Assembly (NCBI GenBank): GCA_945918815.1
Contig: CAMEIU010000120.1
Location: 1-6,506 of the forward strand
Source: an uncultured Clostridia bacterium
Lineage (GTDB): Bacteria; Bacillota; Clostridia; Oscillospirales; Oscillospiraceae
Reading direction: 5' to 3'
DNA: 6,506 bases
Shown: one piece after another, positions 5,066-6,506 of the stretch
Layout of the letters: the number at the start of each line of letters is the position of its first letter
How positions within the stretch are numbered: position 1 is the stretch's first letter
Translations under genes and position numbers: made by a program
The notes under the pieces: generated by a model
What the model was told of the DNA's origin: nothing
Databases searched by the model: none
What the model saw: the letters and a program-made list of their open reading frames with translations, nothing else

Positions 5066-5112
5066 ATTGTAGCGGACAGGGGTTAAGAGAGCGGAAAAGA
5101 AAACGGTTAAGA
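5066..5112 (-). promoter_or_regulatory. Candidate regulated promoter of the transporter genes with 8-bp direct repeats
   Basis: On the minus strand a -10 TACAAT (5071-5066) is 16 bases before the ATPase ribosome site. The expected -35 (CCGCTC, 5094-5089) is very poor. Instead TCTTAACC occurs twice, at 5112-5105 and 5088-5081, 24 bases apart, just upstream of and into the -35/-10 spacer. A weak -35 with direct repeats is the usual picture of an activator-dependent promoter for OmpR-type regulators. Binding by the adjacent regulator is inference. Confidence 0.45.
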
Positions 5113-5117
5113 TTTGG

Positions 5118-5795
5118 TCAAGATTCCGCCTTCATTTTAAAGCCGATGCCCCAGACAGCCTCGATATACTCCCGGCCGCCGGCCTCCCGAAGCTTTTTCC
5201 GAAGGTGGCTCATGTGGATTTTCAGCGAGCTTTCGGTGCAGTCCGGCGTGTCGCCGCCGATACGGTCCAGCAGCACGGACTTGGCCAGGACCTGCGTTGG
5301 ATTTTGCAGCAGCAGCTTCAGAATGGCGTACTCGGTCCGGGTCAGATGGACCGGCTGCCCAGCCGCGGTGACCGTGTGGGCCAGGGTGTCCAGGGAAAGG
5401 TCCTCAAAGGTCAGGACCGGGCTGGCAGCCGCGCTTTTTCGGAGGGCTGCGACGATTCGGGCCAGCAGCTCCTGGGTGTCGAAGGGCTTGGTGACATAGT
5501 CCGCCGCGCCGCCGAGCAGCAGATTGACCTTATCCTGCACGTCCACCTTGGCGCTGACCACGATGACCGGAACCCCACGCAGCTTCGGCAGCGTTTCCTC
5601 CCCGGAGAGCCCCGGCAGCATCAGATCCAGCAGGACCAGGTCCGGCCGCGCCTTTGCAAGAAGCAGCAGCGCCTCGGTGCCGGAATAGGCCCGGGTGACA
5701 TGATAGCCCTCCTTGGCCAGCATCTCTTCCAGCATGTCCCCAATGGGCACGTCGTCATCCACGATCATGATCTGTTTGCGGTTCAAGGGATTCAT
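5118..5795 (-). CDS. OmpR-family response regulator
   Basis: The protein has 225 residues, normal for the family. ATG 5795 follows AAAGGAAAGG directly; the next in-frame ATG (residue 10) would cut into the first strand of the receiver domain. The receiver domain spans residues 6-118, with acidic pocket Asp13-Asp15, phospho-acceptor Asp57 (DLVLLDLMLPG), Ser81 and Lys103 (TKPFD). The winged-helix DNA-binding domain spans 128-222, with recognition helix around ESSLKIHMSHLRKKLRE and wing YIEAVWGIGFKM. All catalytic residues are present. It is the first gene of the minus-strand operon and is the natural partner of the histidine kinase three genes downstream. Its probable target is the repeat-bearing promoter between it and the ATPase gene, but this is inferred from position only. 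Confidence 0.95.
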   Translation of the reverse strand: MNPLNRKQIMIVDDDVPIGDMLEEMLAKEGYHVTRAYSGTEALLLLAKARPDLVLLDLMLPGLSGEETLPKLRGVPVIVVSAKVDVQDKVNLLLGGAADYVTKPFDTQELLARIVAALRKSAAASPVLTFEDLSLDTLAHTVTAAGQPVHLTRTEYAILKLLLQNPTQVLAKSVLLDRIGGDTPDCTESSLKIHMSHLRKKLREAGGREYIEAVWGIGFKMKAES

Positions 5796-5827
5796 CCTTT
5801 CCTTTGCAGAAAGCCCTCATGCCCCCT

Positions 5828-5850
5828 GTAGGGACGGCTATCAGCCGCCC
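5828..5850 (-). repeat. REP-like 23-bp palindromic unit, copy 2
   Basis: The reverse complement matches 2348-2370 at 22 of 23 bases (one C to T change, which costs a pair in the stem). It is enclosed by CATGC (5818-5822) and GCATG (5851-5855). It lies in the untranslated leader between the operon promoter and the regulator start, so it would be transcribed as a hairpin about 30 bases before the ATG and might affect mRNA stability or expression. Confidence 0.7.
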
Positions 5851-5881
5851 GCATGGAGCGCGGAGGGTTGTGCTGTGTTTT

Positions 5882-5910
5882 ATTCTATCAGCGTCCTCGG
5901 GGGTTGTCAA
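5882..5910 (-). promoter_or_regulatory. Sigma-A promoter of the response regulator operon
   Basis: On the minus strand TTGACA (5910-5905) is an exact -35, and TAGAAT (5887-5882), one base from consensus, follows after 17 bases. Transcription should begin near 5875, giving a leader of about 80 bases that holds the REP-like hairpin. It is the best minus-strand promoter in the window. Confidence 0.82.
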
Positions 5911-5947
5911 TCCGGGACGGTTTTGGGAAGATTTCATGCTTTTTCCC

Positions 5948-5976
5948 TTTACAGACTCCGTTTTTTTCTGTATAAT
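5948..5976 (+). promoter_or_regulatory. Sigma-A promoter of prfB
   Basis: TTTACA (5948-5953) and a perfect TATAAT (5971-5976) are separated by 17 bases. The predicted start near 5983 gives a short leader of about 29 bases before the prfB ATG. It is divergent from the operon promoter at 5882-5910, with 37 bases between the two -35 elements. Confidence 0.85.
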
Positions 5977-6011
5977 GGTAGGGCAATTTTTGATAGAGCG
6001 TGGTTTGAATT

Positions 6012-6506
6012 ATGAGTATGATTGAATTTGACGAATATAAGGTGAAGCTGACCGGGCTCCGGCCCAAGCTGGAGGGGCTTTCGGATTCTCTGAACCTGGG
6101 CGCCTGCAAGGAAGAGTTGGAGCGGCTCCACGCCCAAATCGAGTCCGACGGCTTCTGGGACAACCAGGAGATCTCCCAGAAGGTCATGAAGCGGAGCCGT
6201 CAGCTGGAGGCCAAGGTGGAGCGGTATGAGAAGATGCTGTCCGCCTGGGACGATCTCATGACCATCTGCGAAATGGCCATCGAGGAGAACGACGACTCCA
6301 TGCTGGACGAGCTGTCCGCCGGGTATGCGGAACTGGAAGAGAAGATGGAGGAAGCGCGTCTCGAAACCCTCCTGACCGGTGAATACGACGGTAACAACGC
6401 CCTGGTATCCTTCCAGGCCGGCGCAGGCGGCACCGAGGCCCAGGACTGGTGCCAGATGCTCTACCGCATGTACACCCGCTGGGCCGAGCGGCACGGGTTC
6501 ACCTAT
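6012..6506 (+). CDS. prfB: Peptide chain release factor 2 (RF2), N-terminal part
   Basis: The first 165 residues are present and the gene continues past the window. RF2 recognises UGA and UAA stop codons and triggers peptide release on the ribosome. Residues 1-110 form the helical domain 1; after LTGEYDGNNALVSFQ comes the RF signature AGAGGTEAQDW (about 138-148), then MLYRMYTRWAERHGF. The stop-recognition motif and GGQ loop lie outside. Most bacterial prfB genes carry an in-frame UGA with +1 frameshift near codon 26. Here the equivalent place (KLEGLSDS, codons 19-26) reads CTG GAG GGG CTT TCG GAT with no stop, so the frame is continuous from ATG 6012. The start is chosen by homology length; the ribosome site is weak (only GAGCG at 5996-6000), and ATG 6018, two codons later, is an alternative. 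Transcription comes from the strong promoter at 5948-5976. Confidence 0.95.
   Translation, partial: MSMIEFDEYKVKLTGLRPKLEGLSDSLNLGACKEELERLHAQIESDGFWDNQEISQKVMKRSRQLEAKVERYEKMLSAWDDLMTICEMAIEENDDSMLDELSAGYAELEEKMEEARLETLLTGEYDGNNALVSFQAGAGGTEAQDWCQMLYRMYTRWAERHGFTY

Noticed and set aside
5755..5937. 60-codon minus-strand frame covering the regulator leader
   Set aside because: It runs through the promoter and REP-like hairpin and has no ribosome site; not coding.

Overview
The window looks like chromosome from a GC-rich, gut-type, spore-forming member of the Clostridia (Oscillospiraceae-like). This is inferred from high-GC genes with strong AGGAGG ribosome sites, a DUF2935 gene, a TIR-rich palindromic element and short GGGCGGCTGATAGCC repeats of the kind scattered through such genomes, and a Firmicutes-type prfB. 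No species can be named from the sequence alone.

Left part (1-2315, + strand). The window opens in a remnant of an IS256-family transposase whose homology stops abruptly near base 68. An AT-rich patch follows, with a 7-1-7 palindrome of Fur/PerR architecture. Then come a 114-aa helical protein with a Cys/His-rich tail (229-573), a gene-free stretch of about 360 bases filled mostly by a 235-bp palindromic MITE-like element (657-891), a 79-aa Cys-containing protein that looks like a distant paralogue of the first (937-1176), a strong hairpin, and a 296-aa DUF2935 protein with two ferritin-like halves (1268-2158). The last + strand gene here is a 21-residue, four-cysteine peptide with its own promoter and an excellent ribosome site (2250-2315). 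The first three may be a sporulation-associated cluster: an exact sigma-K-type -10 lies in front of the DUF2935 gene. That link is inference.

Middle part (2325-5910, - strand). A four-gene operon runs right to left: OmpR-type response regulator, ABC ATPase, six-TM ABC-2 permease, short histidine kinase. It starts at a near-consensus promoter (TTGACA-N17-TAGAAT) and ends in a hairpin terminator directly after the kinase stop codon. The ATPase has a glutamate in place of the Q-loop glutamine, the 'E-loop' typical of lantibiotic-immunity and bacitracin-type exporters, so the operon most likely senses and exports, or protects against, an antimicrobial peptide or similar envelope-active compound. 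A second promoter-like site with 8-bp direct repeats lies between regulator and ATPase and is a candidate autoregulatory site. Nearly identical 23-bp REP-like units in opposite orientation bracket the operon; one sits inside the loop of its terminator.

Right part (5911-6506, + strand). A textbook promoter (TTTACA-N17-TATAAT), divergent from the operon promoter, drives prfB (release factor 2), which runs off the window. The usual in-frame UGA frameshift site of prfB is absent: the corresponding codons read CTT TCG GAT.
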